Positions 1 through 13,708 of a DNA stretch of 64,000 bases are shown here, in pieces. The position numbers and the translations under genes were made by a program. The DNA is from Purshia tridentata (Eukaryota > Streptophyta > Magnoliopsida > Rosales > Rosaceae). The notes under the pieces were generated by a model that saw only the letters and a list, made by a program, of their open reading frames with translations, was not told the origin of the DNA and ran no database searches. Positions within the stretch are counted from its first letter, which is position 1. Each line of letters starts with the position of its first letter. The DNA lies in NCBI GenBank assembly GCA_003254885.1, contig QANT01001121.1, positions 35,010-99,009 of the forward strand. Direction: 5' to 3'.

Positions 1-1127
1 CGGTCCCATGTGGTTCTGTTTCTTTCGTTAATTCATAATGTCCTCTTCATTCATCTGTAAAGACTAAACTCCTACTTTTCTCCCATACTAATCCACGTAT
101 GATTAGTGAAACAAGCAGCACCATGTCTGTAATATTATTTTTGATCACCAGGAACAAAATTCATGAGACTTCAAATCGGGGAATATAATATTGATCAGAG
201 CATCTCTAAGGGATCAAAGTGAGAGACGTATGTATATTTTGGTTGGATTAACACAACTATTGAAATCGATATTTTTCTTAAATGAATCCCACACTTGAAT
301 GTATATTTTGTCACCTAGTCCATCCATTCAAGTCTCTTAGGGTGAGTGCTCTTGATAGTCACTTCTTTACACCTTGTCTCACAATTCAAGTTTCTTCATT
401 AGGTGAGTTATTTTGGTATAGACCTATGCCATGCTCAACTAGACATTTTTAAGAAAAGACTCCATGACCAATACAATGATCAACCAATAGCAAATCTTTT
501 GCCCCTCCATTACAAGGAGAAATATGTGTGTGGGAGATTATCCATTGATATTTATGATTTTTATATATATTAATGGTTGACAGTCACTCACACGTGACAA
601 AACAATGTAAGGAAAATATATAAGCAGGTTGGCGTTCAATAATTTACAATTTTACATCAATCACTGTGACCAATCACAATGCCTTCCAGGGCTGTCAGGT
701 GGCTTTGGATTGACCTTTTCAAATCGTACCCAATGCATGGTGCGTTTACTCCTTCCTGCCAATGAAGGGTAATATAGAGCTCACTCAAAACTAAAGTTAT
801 TTTTAATATAATTTTTTATAAGTTTAAGGGGTTCATGGCACATAAAACCGGATTGCCTTCTTGAAACTATGTGCTTATTGTAAAATAAAATGTACATAAT
901 CATGTGTAATAAGCACATTTTTTATAAGCATGTTTGACGGCTTTTGCATGCCATATAAGTATAACATAAAACAATGCATAAATGGTCATTTGTATGCAAA
1001 CCCAAATTAGCTTAGCGGATTACAGAAATATCTCCTACTCGGAATCATGGAGCCACGTAGGCAATCGCTTTTTGGGTAGCTTTTGGAGTAGCCTGGAAAG
1101 ACTCAAGACTCACGCTTTTTAACTCCC
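1..1127. other. Intergenic DNA upstream of THIC
   Basis: No open frame of note. AT-rich sequence that holds the distal THIC promoter in its last few hundred bases. I see no transposon coding sequence or RNA gene. Confidence 0.6.
1026..1033 (+). promoter_or_regulatory. Evening-element-like site in THIC promoter
   Basis: AAATATCT matches eight of nine positions of the clock-associated evening element AAAATATCT. It lies about 100 bases upstream of the THIC TATA box. Arabidopsis THIC is known to be clock-regulated through evening-type elements; function here is inferred from position and motif only. Confidence 0.4.
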
Positions 1128-1134
1128 TATAAAA
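1128..1134 (+). promoter_or_regulatory. Probable THIC TATA box
   Basis: TATAAAA, placing a start of transcription near 1160. The leader would then contain a 5'UTR intron: donor candidates follow CAG at 1242 or 1251, and the acceptor is TTAG ending at 2043, three bases before the start codon. The leader intron is inferred, not proven. Confidence 0.45.
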
Positions 1135-2018
1135 TCATGCGTAATCTGAGGCTGTATTCACAGGGTGTCATTGAAACTCAGCGGGAGAGAGTTAAGTGAG
1201 AACAAGATAAGACTGAGAACCCTCTTCTCAACCAACCCCAGGTTTTCCAGGTTTGTCCTCTCTCTCCAAAACCTGGCATATCACTCTCACTGTTCTAAGC
1301 CATTAGAGCACTTGGGTCTTAATTTTCTGTTTGGTTTCCTAGAACGCTAAGGTACATATGGAATGAAGCCAATTTGTCAAATTTTTTTCTGTTTGTTTTG
1401 GTTTCTTGAAATAGGAAAAGTTACGTTAACTAAGCTATGTTGAGTTGACTGTTGTTAGTTTCAGTTTCGTTGTTATTTCATACTATCTGAGTGTTTATAT
1501 ATGTCTGATGCGTTTTTGGCTCTACTGCTCTGAGTTTCACCTTCTGATTTTAAGTTGGGTGTTGCATGGATTGCTTAAATCTTTCATTTTCCGCAACAAA
1601 TGTTTTTCTGTTTGTGTATTTGCTTTGCTTTTTTATTTACTGTACCGATACCAATCTCCGGGTCCATGTATCATGTGGTATCGTATTGTGGATGAAGAAA
1701 CTTCAGAAAATATTGGGTAATCCCCAGATAATTTGAGGGCTGTTGTATTAATTTATTTATAAAGATGTGTCACAACTCACAAGAGTTATAGATACAAAGT
1801 GATACTTGATGGAACAAAATCCTAATACTACAAAAACAAGTAATATAAGAGATAATTATTATCATAAAACTGGAGATGAAGTATTAATGCATTATCATAT
1901 ATAATGAATAATTTTGCAATCCCAAATTTTTCTTGCGCCTAATTATATATAATTCCCTGATGAACTGAACACAAGAGTCTCTGCATCTAGTTTAAGTTGT
2001 TTGTGGATTGAATATTAA

Positions 2019-4428
<2,410 letters not shown>

Positions 4429-4430
4429 AG

Positions 4431-4929
4431 GTCAGTAAATGTTTTTGGATTTACTTTTCCTTGTGCAATGCTATTTTCTGGTATACTTGCATTCAAAAAG
4501 TTTGAAAAGAGTTCAGATGGACTAATCTAGTCTCAAGCTCTTTTAAGCTGGACTTCAAACGGGTTAAGATGTTGATTTCATGGGAAATGTCAGTCCAACT
4601 CTAGAGCACATGACCCATCCCAGATTTCTGAAACAGCATGTTAAAGTAGGATAAATTTTTTATCATACCATTGTAAAAATAAAAAAGGAAGATTTCTGTA
4701 CTCAAGCAAACATTTTTTTTAAAAAAAAATTTTATTTAATTTAATTTTTTTTATCTGGAGCAGATTTTTATCTGCTACAGAATCCTGATAGCATATCGAA
4801 AGAAACAATTACTTTTTACCGTTTGAAGGATAAATTTTTTACCATCTTGCATTGCTTATCTTTGTCCAACTACAGAGAGTTCATATCTAAACTATTCTCA
4901 TTTCTTGCTTCCAATGTGGATATTTACAG
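4431..4929 (+). other. First 3'UTR intron of THIC
   Basis: A donor (AG|GTCAGT) lies two bases after the TGA and an acceptor (TTTACAG) ends at 4929. An intron directly after the stop codon is the conserved arrangement in plant THIC genes. Boundaries are read from the sequence; splicing is not proven. Confidence 0.7.
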
Positions 4930-5010
4930 GATCACATGAACAACCAGAATCGGTTTGACAACCTTTGTGGCTTTTGTGCATGATTGACTTGTCCAGAACG
5001 GAGATCTTAG

Positions 5011-5158
5011 GTTTTCATTTTTATGCTATGGTATAGAACATAGTTTGGTGTGTGAAGTACATTTTAAGACTTATTATCTTCTCTGCTTGTGCTTATGTTT
5101 CTCCGTAATAAAATGCTTTCAGTTAATATTACATCGTCATTGTGTTTATATTCTTTAG
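5011..5158 (+). promoter_or_regulatory. Riboswitch-controlled 3'UTR intron of THIC
   Basis: Candidate donor CTTAG|GTTTTC at 5011 and acceptor TTCTTTAG ending at 5158, just before the aptamer. Bases 5007-5014 across the donor can form eight continuous pairs (two G-U) with aptamer bases 5261-5268. In characterised plant THIC genes, low TPP leaves the aptamer pairing with and masking this donor. High TPP frees it, and splicing removes the poly(A) site to give long unstable transcripts. All the parts are present here; actual use of these sites is inferred. Confidence 0.7.
5107..5112 (+). terminator. Poly(A) signal within the regulated intron
   Basis: AATAAA lies inside the 5011-5158 intron. Retaining the intron would allow processing here and give the short stable THIC mRNA. 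Splicing would delete the signal. Confidence 0.6.
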
Positions 5159-5179
5159 GCATTATATTGACATAAAGGA

Positions 5180-5296
5180 CGCACCAGGGGTGCCTGTATC
5201 TGCTCTAGCACTGGTTTTCTTGGCTAGGATGCTGGCAGATCAGGCTGAGACGGTCCCTTTGAACCTGAACAGGTTAATGCCTGCTAGGGAGTGTGC
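5180..5296 (+). promoter_or_regulatory. TPP riboswitch aptamer in THIC 3'UTR
   Basis: Binds thiamin pyrophosphate and controls THIC 3'-end processing. Visible core: P1 pairs CGCAC (5180-5184) with GTGTG (5291-5295). The conserved CACCAGGGGTGC, CTGAGA, CCCTTTGAACCTGAACAGG and TTAATGCCTGC blocks follow in order. P3 is long, with arms CCTG-ATCTGC and GCAGAT-CAGG, typical of the extended plant P3. It lies 0.75 kb beyond the stop codon, as in other plants. Very secure as an aptamer. Confidence 0.96.
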
Positions 5297-5546
5297 ATTT
5301 CTTTTTTCCTGTTTATTCTGTGCACACAGGGAGAGAGAGCTTTCGTCCATGGTTCGGGCTACCTGATAGCATCATGCCTGAGCGATCAGTCGTATGGCTG
5401 GGAGTAACTGAGCGTCAATTCTATCATACTTGCTGTGCTTTTAGAAAGCTTTGCCAAATAGGAAAATAATGCCTACAACTCCATTGACCGGCTATATATA
5501 GAAGTTCCCAGGTATAGTATATATTCAACCTAATTCTTTTGTTTTC

Positions 5547-6458
5547 TCCAGCTCGCTTTTTTCAATCTTTTTTTTTTTTTTTGGCCTCTTAATAAGTTAG
5601 AGAACGTACGATACTTTCCTTCCTGTCAATTCCAATTGTTACTCTTCCTCAAAACTCGGTTCACTTGTTAAACTTAATTGAACTCGGTGATAAATTTGAA
5701 AGTAAGCTACTATTCAACTCTCAAATGGTAAGCTGAAAATGAAAGCTATTCCCAGCTCTGAAAATCGTCCATGCACAACAGCTAGTGCAAAAACATGCAC
5801 AAATATCGTTCAGTGTGCTTAAACTAGCTGAATATGTGAGAGTAAGATGCAACATTAGCAGTAGAATTTATAGAAAATCTTTAACAGATGCTGGGGGGTT
5901 TTTTTTTTTTTCTCGGTCCTATTTTCATTTTAAAAAATCAAGAATAAAAACCTTATCATTTTTAGTTTTAATAATCGCAAACCAAACGTNTCCAGCTCGC
6001 TTTTTTCAATCTTTTTTTTTTTTTTGGACTCTTAATAAGTTAGAGAACGTACGATACTTTCCTACCTGTCAATTCCAATTGTTACTCTTCCTCAAAACTC
6101 GGTTCACTTGTTAAACTTAATTGAACTCGGTGATAAATTTGAAAGTAAGCTACTATTCAACTCTCAAATGGTAAGCTGAAAATGAAAGCTATTCCCAGCT
6201 CTGAAAATCGTCCATGCACAACAGCTAGTGCAAAAACATGCACAAATATCGTTCAGTGTGCTTAAACTAGCTGAATATGTGAGAGTAAGATGCAACATTA
6301 GCAGTAGAATTTATAGAAAATCTTTAACAGATGCTGGGGTTTTTTTTTTTTTTTTTTTTTTTCGGTNTTTTTTTTTTTTTCTCGGTCCTATTTTCATTTT
6401 AAAAAATCAAGAATAAAAACCTTATCATTTTTAGTTTTAATAATCGCAAACCAAACGT
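5547..6458. repeat. Near-perfect tandem duplication bounded by N
   Basis: Bases 5547-5989 recur at 5991-6458 with very few substitutions (GGCCTC/GGACTC, CTTCCTG/CTACCTG) and a longer poly-T tract in copy two. A single N (5990) sits exactly at the junction and another N (6367) lies inside the expanded poly-T. This looks like an assembly join or unmerged haplotypes rather than a biological repeat. No gene is carried. Confidence 0.8.
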
Positions 6459-7194
6459 AACCTAAGCATTTTTTCATAAAATTATACAAGATTCAATGTT
6501 GTTACCATTAGAGCAATGCATTCAAATGCCTGCAGAATGGCTACCCTAGAAGAAAGATTCAATCAGTGGACTCGAACCCTAAAATGCCATGGCTATTGGC
6601 TGTCAGACTGGTTTGTTTATTGAGCAAGCATAATCTGCAGAGAAACCTCCACCATTTACAAGACTGGTTTAGGATCACAATCTAGAATACAGAAGAGAGT
6701 GGGATGTGACTATATAAGTGCATAAAAGAAAAAACAAAGTTATTACTTCGCCTTCTATTCATTTCTGGACCATCTTAACACCAACTCTTCTATCAACCAG
6801 ATGATAACAATGCTCGCGAACGTAACCAGATAAACTGAGTTCACTTCAATCTGGCATCCAGTATTTTAAGCATATGATGTCAAAGTAGATACTGTGCAAA
6901 AAGAATGAATTGATAACAAGAATAAATTTCTCACAAAAGAGAACTGAAGCAGGAAGCAACATTCTAAAGATACAACATCGTATGATGTCCAGATAGATAC
7001 ATTTGTATTGGATTTAATCTGCAATTTTTACAAAAGAAAAGAAGAAAAAAACAGTGAATTTACCAAACCAGCCTGCAATATGATTTGCTTGCAATCTGAA
7101 CGAGACATGGTTATCGCTTCAAGAAATGAATCCTAGGCTAATTTTATGGGGGAAAAAAGTGGTTACACAAAATCTTCACTCTGTGTATGTGTCA
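6459..7194. other. Intergenic DNA, 3' flank of RPL4
   Basis: No supported gene. The right part probably contains the 3'UTR of the reverse-strand RPL4 gene. The left part is unremarkable AT-rich DNA. Confidence 0.5.
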
Positions 7195-8625
7195 TCACTC
7201 TGCTGCACTAGAACTCTCCTCTGCCACAGTTCCTGTATACCAAACCGAAAATGGAAAATACATCAACAACATGAAATTCCAAAATTACTATCCTATTCAA
7301 TCTCTCTATTAAATTGCAAAAAAACAGCAGCTTTCATGTAATATATTACATATACATCCCTGACTGCTTGCATATAAAAATTTGGGTAGTGTTTGATATA
7401 AATTTCCAATTTTATGAAAACCAATGCTCAATGCAAACTACTTTCCTGCAGGTCCCAACTCTCAACTCACAAGAATCAACAAATATGAGTTTGATAAACA
7501 AAGAATCACAGTGAAAGATCCATAACATATGCATAGCATATATATACCATCTAAAATGATGCACAATGCCCAGGCAAAAAGTATAAATAGCAGCAGCAGA
7601 AGATTCAATTGCCCTACACATGTAAAATTTCAATGCTAAAAGACTGCAAACACAGCACAATACATTCAACTATTAAAAACCCAGATACTAAAAAATGCAT
7701 ATAAAAGGTAAAACACAATTAAACAATATCAAAGCAGTTTCAGATAATTCAAGAAAAAACATAAAAAGATTTAACCTTGAGCTTCACTTGCTTCTTCTTG
7801 CTCTGCATCATCTTCGTCTTCGTCCTCGTCCTCAGTCTCACCTTCGTAATCTTCCCCATACCGTGCGTTCAAATAGTCCACAATGTCCGGCGTTAGAATC
7901 AGCTTATCCGCATTCAAAATATCAAACAAATTCAGAGTCCTCGGCGTAAGCATTTTCAACGTCCCGATGTTTCGGCTTGAAAGCCTCACACCATCGGCCA
8001 CCTCCATCATCAAAAACGTAGTCTTCTCCTTGGGGTCGAGCCCCCACCTCTTCATCGCCGCAATAAACTCCTTCGTCTTGGGCTTCTCGAACTCATCGCC
8101 GAAATCCTCCACCACAATTGTGTTCGTGGCGGCGCTCGCCATGGCCGTCGATATCGCGAGCCTCTTCTCCTTGCGATTGATCTTGATGCTCCAGTCTCTG
8201 GGCTTGGGCCCGAACACGACTCCTCCACCGGGCCGGAGCGGGGTTCTCGTGGAACCTTGGCGGGCTCGACCCGTCTTCTTCTGCGGGTAGGGTTTTCTCC
8301 CACCGCCTCTGACCTCAGCGCGCGTGAGAGTGGAAGCGGTACCGCGGCGCTTGTTCTGGAGGTCGGTGATGATGCCCCTGTGAACGACAGCGCGTGCAGT
8401 GTCGGGTTGGGCAGCCTTGAGATCTAGGTAGGTGTCACCGACTTTGTCGCCGGTGAAGGAGAGGACGGGGAGGGTGGCGAGCTGGGAGCTGATGGTTAGG
8501 GATTTGGTGGGGGGTTTGAGGGAAATGTTGGGTTTGAAGGTTGAGAGGGGTTTAGAGGAGGTGAGGAAGATTGAAGAGGTGAAGAATGAGAGTGATAAGG
8601 GTGTTGCTGAGGTCGCCATTGCCAT
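7195..8625 (-). CDS. RPL4: Plastid 50S ribosomal protein L4 (uL4c)
   Basis: Component of the chloroplast large ribosomal subunit that binds 23S rRNA and lines the exit tunnel. The main exon 7776-8625 (reverse) encodes a Ser/Thr-rich transit peptide (~55 residues). It then covers the L4 domain: NKRRGTASTLTRAEVRGGG, the basic loop KKTGRARQGSTRTPLRPGGG, and FDILNADKLILTPD near the end. A highly acidic tail typical of plastid L4 follows. An in-frame stop occurs at 7771-7773, two codons past the acidic tail. However, CAAG|GTTAAA is a good splice donor, and an acceptor at 7233 opens a short exon 7195-7232 adding about twelve Glu/Ser/Ala residues. I give the spliced form; the unspliced end (7771) is the alternative. 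Identity is secure, the C-terminus less so. Confidence 0.9.
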
Positions 8626-9676
8626 TTTTGAGTGTGACTGTGAGTGACTCTCTGTGGAGTTTGGAGGGTAGGATTTGTTAGTTTGTTATCCACTACCACT
8701 GCGCCACTGCCTATCCGTTGGTGACTCGGGAGGGACTAAGGACTGAGGTGCTATAAAACGGCGTGTCGTGTTTCTTTTCAGAGAAGACTACTACGACGTT
8801 TCGTTTTTATTTATTTTTGGCCGGTAAGACATTTCGTTTTTCATTTCCACTATTCGAAATAACCATAGCCATTTGGAAATATTAAGTAGTTAAAGACTCA
8901 ATAAATTTGTCCACCAGATAATATGTTTGTTGTGAACTATTTATTTCTACTATGTAAGTTATATTATATCGAATCATTTTGATAAAATTAATATTATTAT
9001 TTTGTATAAATTATCTTCCACTAACAATTATGAGATTTGAACTCATAATTTTTGTTGGTAAAGCAAATCTGATACCACCACTTAACTCAAATAATCATTT
9101 GGCAATAAACTCCTAGCATTATTGAGACGTGAAGCATAATGATATTGTTTAATGCATAGTCCTCAATTCGGAGTTCGAAGTTTAAGCATGAGTTAATTTT
9201 TTATATTTATTATAATATTAATGTATCGGTTACCCACATAAAAATTCAAATTTTTTGTATTCTTGGTTGATTAACCAACCAATTATCTTATTTGACTCAA
9301 AACGATGGGCCAAGGGTCCATTCTTACTAAGAAAAACAAAATAAAGCAATGGGCTGTGGCCCGTAATCCGTAGGCCACCCACCCACATGCTACTAATCCG
9401 CTTCTGGCACCCGCCACCCTCTCAGACGTGTTGATGTGGCATCGATTCATCGATTTGGAAGAAGAAAGTCGCAGACGAGACTTCTAACAAAATTCATCCT
9501 CTGCATAAGTTCAGTTTCTGAACAGCCAAAATTAGAAACTTGGGGATTCTCCTCTTCTTTCTTCTTCTTCTTTTTTGGTTACTTAAAATCGTTATCTGAA
9601 ATACGTTTTGCCTTTCTATTGGGGAGTCGCCCTTTCTTACGGTCCCTTCTTAAGAACTGAAATTTAGAAATTGAAG
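8626..9676. promoter_or_regulatory. Divergent promoter region, RPL4 / Josephin gene
   Basis: About 1 kb between two divergent starts. Near 9305-9375 there are several TGGGCC/TGGGCT motifs (site II type), common in promoters of housekeeping and ribosomal genes in plants. The middle (about 8900-9300) is AT-rich and may be a decayed element (phrases such as gagttcgaagttt), but I see no termini. Confidence 0.4.
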
Positions 9677-10464
9677 ATGGCGAGCGAGAATAAGCATAGT
9701 ACCCAAATCTACCACGAGCGCCAGAGGCTTCAATTTTGCCTCTTACACTCACTCAACAATCTCTTTCAGGTAACCTTTTCCAAACCTATCTATCCTTCCT
9801 TCTTTTTATGCTATCTTTTTCCATAAATTTCTTGGTTGCTGAGAAGAAAGGTTATAGAAGAAAACCCATTAATCATTTATGCCTAAAACCGCCATTCTGC
9901 TTCAGTTCTATGATTTTAATCTTATAGTTTCTTTATGTTTTTGTTTGATTTGATTCTTAAATGGGTTTTTTTTATTATCTAAACAATGTTGTAGAACAGC
10001 AAAAAGATGCATTTACACGATCAACATTGAATGAGATTGCGGAAAAGCTTGTTCTTGAAGAAACCAACAAGGAAACATGGACGCCCTTATCTGTATTCTT
10101 TAAGCCCCATCATAATGCACTTACTGGAAACTATGACATAAATGTGCTAATTGCGGCTTTAGAAGATAAGGGAAAGAATGTGGTTTGGCATGATCGTCGT
10201 AATGGAGCGTCTTCGATTGATCTAGATGGGCCTGAAGATGCTTTGATGGGTATTCTGCTTAATGTTCCGGTTAGAATGTTTGCTGGGCTTTGGAAAAGTA
10301 GACATTGGGTTACATTGAGGAAGATTGACGGGGTTTGGTACAATTTGGATAGTGATCTTGTTACTCCTCAGTCTTTTAAAGATACTGAAAAGGTTAGAGA
10401 GTTCTTGGATTACATCATTGGTCACGGTGGAGAGATTTTGCTTGTTATGAATAATAAAGAGTGA
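9677..10464 (+). CDS. JOSL: Josephin-domain ubiquitin protease
   Basis: Cysteine protease of the MJD/Josephin family that removes ubiquitin from proteins. Two exons, 9677-9769 and 10000-10464, give 185 residues, essentially a lone Josephin domain as in animal JOSD1/2. The catalytic Cys21 lies in QFCLLHSLNNLFQ. The His is H133 in RHWVTL. The third residue is Asp148 in YNLDS, where ataxin-3 has Asn; Asp is usual in the JOSD type. The junction is in phase and must use CAG ending at 9999; an earlier TAG would shift the frame. From memory, the Arabidopsis neighbour of THIC (At2g29640) is also a Josephin-like gene, which supports orthology. Confidence 0.92.
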
Positions 10465-12320
10465 TAGAGTGTCTAAATGACTGTATATGACACTCTGCTT
10501 GTAACAAATTTGACTTAGAATCAGCTTATAGAGGAAAGTTCCAGATTTTTGGTTTGTTCCTGTTCCCTCTATGCGTCTTCGGTTTAGTTTGGTTTCAGTG
10601 CTTAAGGATTTTTAGATGATGTAACTTGGTAAGAATTAATAGGGTGATGCAGGGGTTGGTAAACTGGTAATGATGCTACTAAATGATAGCTGTAATCACA
10701 TACTTAGTCTTTAAAAGGATTCTCAGTTAATCTTGACACATTGGGCTTCTCGGTTGATTTTTCCTCGACATGAAATGTTATTAGCCGAGGGCAACATTCT
10801 CTTGTTAAAACATCTGGATACTGATTACTAAAGGTCTGACTTTGGCATAGACTCATATGAGTGTGGATCGTATGCGTTGACACATTGAAAATATATATGT
10901 TGTATTGGGAGCATGTGATCTAAGAAACTGCTTTCAAGTTGTCAGATGGCTTGATTAGAAAGAAAATAGTTGACTGAAGATGCATCTGAAAGCAAAACCT
11001 TGGAGGGATTGATTGTGCTTCTTTCAAGTTTTGTTGACTAGTTTGCTTGTGCTGGTTCATGCTCTGTAGAAAGTACAACCATTGCTTCTGCAGCTTAAGG
11101 TGGTTTCTTGATAGACCACATTTGTGTGTACTGAAAAAAGATATCCAGAGAGTTATTGCATGTTGTGTTATGCTTTCTATGGGTTCTTGAAAACTTGACT
11201 GTTATTTATCTTTGATGTTATTTTAGTACATTGAAACATCTGTTTAATCTGTAAAATACCAGATTTGAACTCTAATATGTACCTTGGCCAAAAAAAAAGA
11301 ACTCTAATATGTACGACTCAATGGCCCTAGTGCCCCACTTCCACCTATTTACCCTAATATATTTCCATGGACGGTGTACTTTTGAGATTCTATAGCACTT
11401 AAGAAGCATTATCCTCCCAATTAAAAACTTACAAAGCAAGGCACACTAACAGATCCTTTTTGCCTTTCTCTTTTTCAGATCAACCAACTTTTGGGGATTT
11501 TTTTTCCTTGGTTCTTTCTTTCCTCCTATCCTTCTGCTGCTCTCACCACTGCCAACGCAGACAAAAAAAGAAAAAAAAAAAAAAAGAAGAAGGAAAAGAC
11601 TTGTAATTTGTTAGGCCTACATTGTTTCCCATTTTCCCACCACCAACTTAAGAATTGTAGGGTAATACCCTGTTTATGTATCTGATTTTAGATCAAACTC
11701 ATAAATCTGTATTGACCCTTGTAACTGATTCTTCATAGTTAGATGGACATGAGATGTGTAAATGTGTCATACGTACACAGCGGTCTCATAGAGAAAGTCT
11801 TTAGTAAGGTGGGATGTATACATCTACCTTATACATGAAACGGATCATTGTGAGAGGGCGAGGGCGTATAAAACCGTCCCACCCAAAAATTAAGTTTTGG
11901 ATTTCATGGGGTGGTGTGAGTCTATCAACAAATTACTGGTGTGAATGTGATCTATTTGTAGCTGTTTACATACAACTTACTTTCCGTCCTTTCTACTTGT
12001 TTTTGGTGTTTTGTTGATTGGAGGGGTCTTTTCGATGCTTGCACTTCATGCAAGCAACAAGGTGCGCTCACATGGTCAAGGGACGGATTTGAATTAGTGG
12101 GGAGCCAAAGTTCATGCTTTTGGCTACTGCTTCAGATCTCTTTTCTCACCGTCTCATTCCCTTTTTGGCATATCCTTTTGACACTCTTCCATATATCATA
12201 TATGTGTTTTACATTCTCCAATTATATATGTACACCCACTATATGATTTCTTCTATCCTGCTATTTCTTTGTTTGTTCAATTCCACTTGTACATCTCTCT
12301 CTCTCTCTCTCTCGCTCAAT
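10465..12320. other. Intergenic DNA between the Josephin gene and the small ORF
   Basis: The first few hundred bases are the Josephin 3'UTR. The rest has poly-A tracts and only short random frames. A CT-rich tract (about 12294-12313) lies directly before the next start codon and probably belongs to its 5'UTR. Confidence 0.5.
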
Positions 12321-12707
12321 ATGGCAACAAGAGCCAAGACCCAGATGAGCCACAGGGAGTATGCCAACAAGAGGACAGTCCTTTATTACAAGCAGGCTTC
12401 CAGTAAGAGAGTTGGCCAACACAGAAGGTTTGCTGAAACTTTTAGATTCAAACTTCCTACATGGTCAGGCTTCTTACCAATGAGATTGTTCAAACGTTTT
12501 GCTGACAAGGTGGGTGGAACCCTATGTATCAGTATGGCATCCGTGAGGAGGAGTCCTTCACGAATGGATTCTATATCTAGACGGTCGATGCCATTTGTGG
12601 CTGCTGATGATTCTCATAGAGAAGAAGCCATAGATGATTGCATCGAGTTCATCAACTCTTCTACTTCTTTCTCAAGATCAAATTCTATAACCACAAATTG
12701 TCCTTAG
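12321..12707 (+). CDS. Small conserved plant protein of unknown function
   Basis: Single-exon ORF of 128 residues, starting at the ATG after a CT-rich leader. An upstream in-frame extension exists but is low-complexity and non-conserved in character. The first ~75 residues are basic (Arg/Lys-rich). They are followed by a Ser/Arg stretch and a C-terminal module, residues ~99-122, with the core EEAIDDCIEFINSS and SFSRSNS. I recognise this C-terminal pattern from a family of small plant proteins, some of which carry the name 'Josephin-like' although no protease domain is present. That name may come from the neighbouring true Josephin gene. I see no signal peptide or catalytic motif, so the function is unknown. 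Confidence 0.7.
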   Translation: MATRAKTQMSHREYANKRTVLYYKQASSKRVGQHRRFAETFRFKLPTWSGFLPMRLFKRFADKVGGTLCISMASVRRSPSRMDSISRRSMPFVAADDSHREEAIDDCIEFINSSTSFSRSNSITTNCP

Positions 12708-13708
12708 ATTTTTTTTAAATCTATGTATTTATGTTCCAATTAAGTGTAGTTACCTCGACTCCTAGTCTGTTCTATATATAGCAGGAGCTATTCTTCTACT
12801 AGGGCTTCGACAATCAAATAAGGATGTGCTTCGAAAGGTATAAGAGAAAAAAAACAAAAATTACAAAAGCTCGGGTTTGCGAATTGGGGTTTTATACCTT
12901 GGAGAGAAAAATGATGGTTACTCCCTGATCTGAAAAGGTGACAGGGGATCGACTTCACTTGTTTTCAGACAAATGAAGTTCAAGTAGATTGGTACATTCT
13001 GGTCTAAAAGGCTTGCCTCAGACTTGATTTTCTACTCTGCTCCACTTTTCTACCCTACCCAACTTTTTCTTAATGCTCAAGAGCTACAAGGGCAATTTAG
13101 CTCCCTGGCTATATGCATAGCACAGTGTGAAATGAGTTCATCACTATATAATATATAAAATTTAGATTTTTGTTAATAAGATCTAGTTTTTATTAAACTC
13201 GGGTATTGGATTAAATTAGAAATATTCTTCTTTCTAGTTGACGCACTCGAAGCTGGTCCAAATAAAATGATCTTACTCATTGTTTAAAGAAAAAGGCTGC
13301 TCTGCAAGATAATCCCACTCCCAAAAAACTAGCTGCTTCAAAACCCAGATGCGTATAGCCGATAGGCACAGTACACAATACACATATTACATGGTGTTAT
13401 TAATGGCATAAATGTTAATTACCAGAGATTAAATACATTTTTCTATTTTAGTGACATGATTAATTACTTATATATCCAATTAATTCAACAAATCAGAACC
13501 CCATTTGGCAACAAATTATTCCAGTAACTATATATATTACCTTTTTATTTATTGAACTATATATATTACCTGGTACTGGTGATGATAAAAAATGAATTAA
13601 AGAGAAGATCAATAAGTAAACACAACTAAATGTTCCAGAACATGAAGAATTGAGAAGTGAAAGCAATAGACACAGAGAGAGAATGAGAATGAATCATCTC
13701 CTTGAATA
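12708..13708. other. Intergenic DNA, convergent 3' flanks
   Basis: Lies between a forward and a reverse gene, so it should hold both 3'UTRs. AT-rich; no further gene seen. Confidence 0.5.

Noticed and set aside
5785-6416. Two near-identical frames of 109 and 62 codons
   Set aside because: They contain N and lie in the duplicated poly-T block, so they are assembly by-products.
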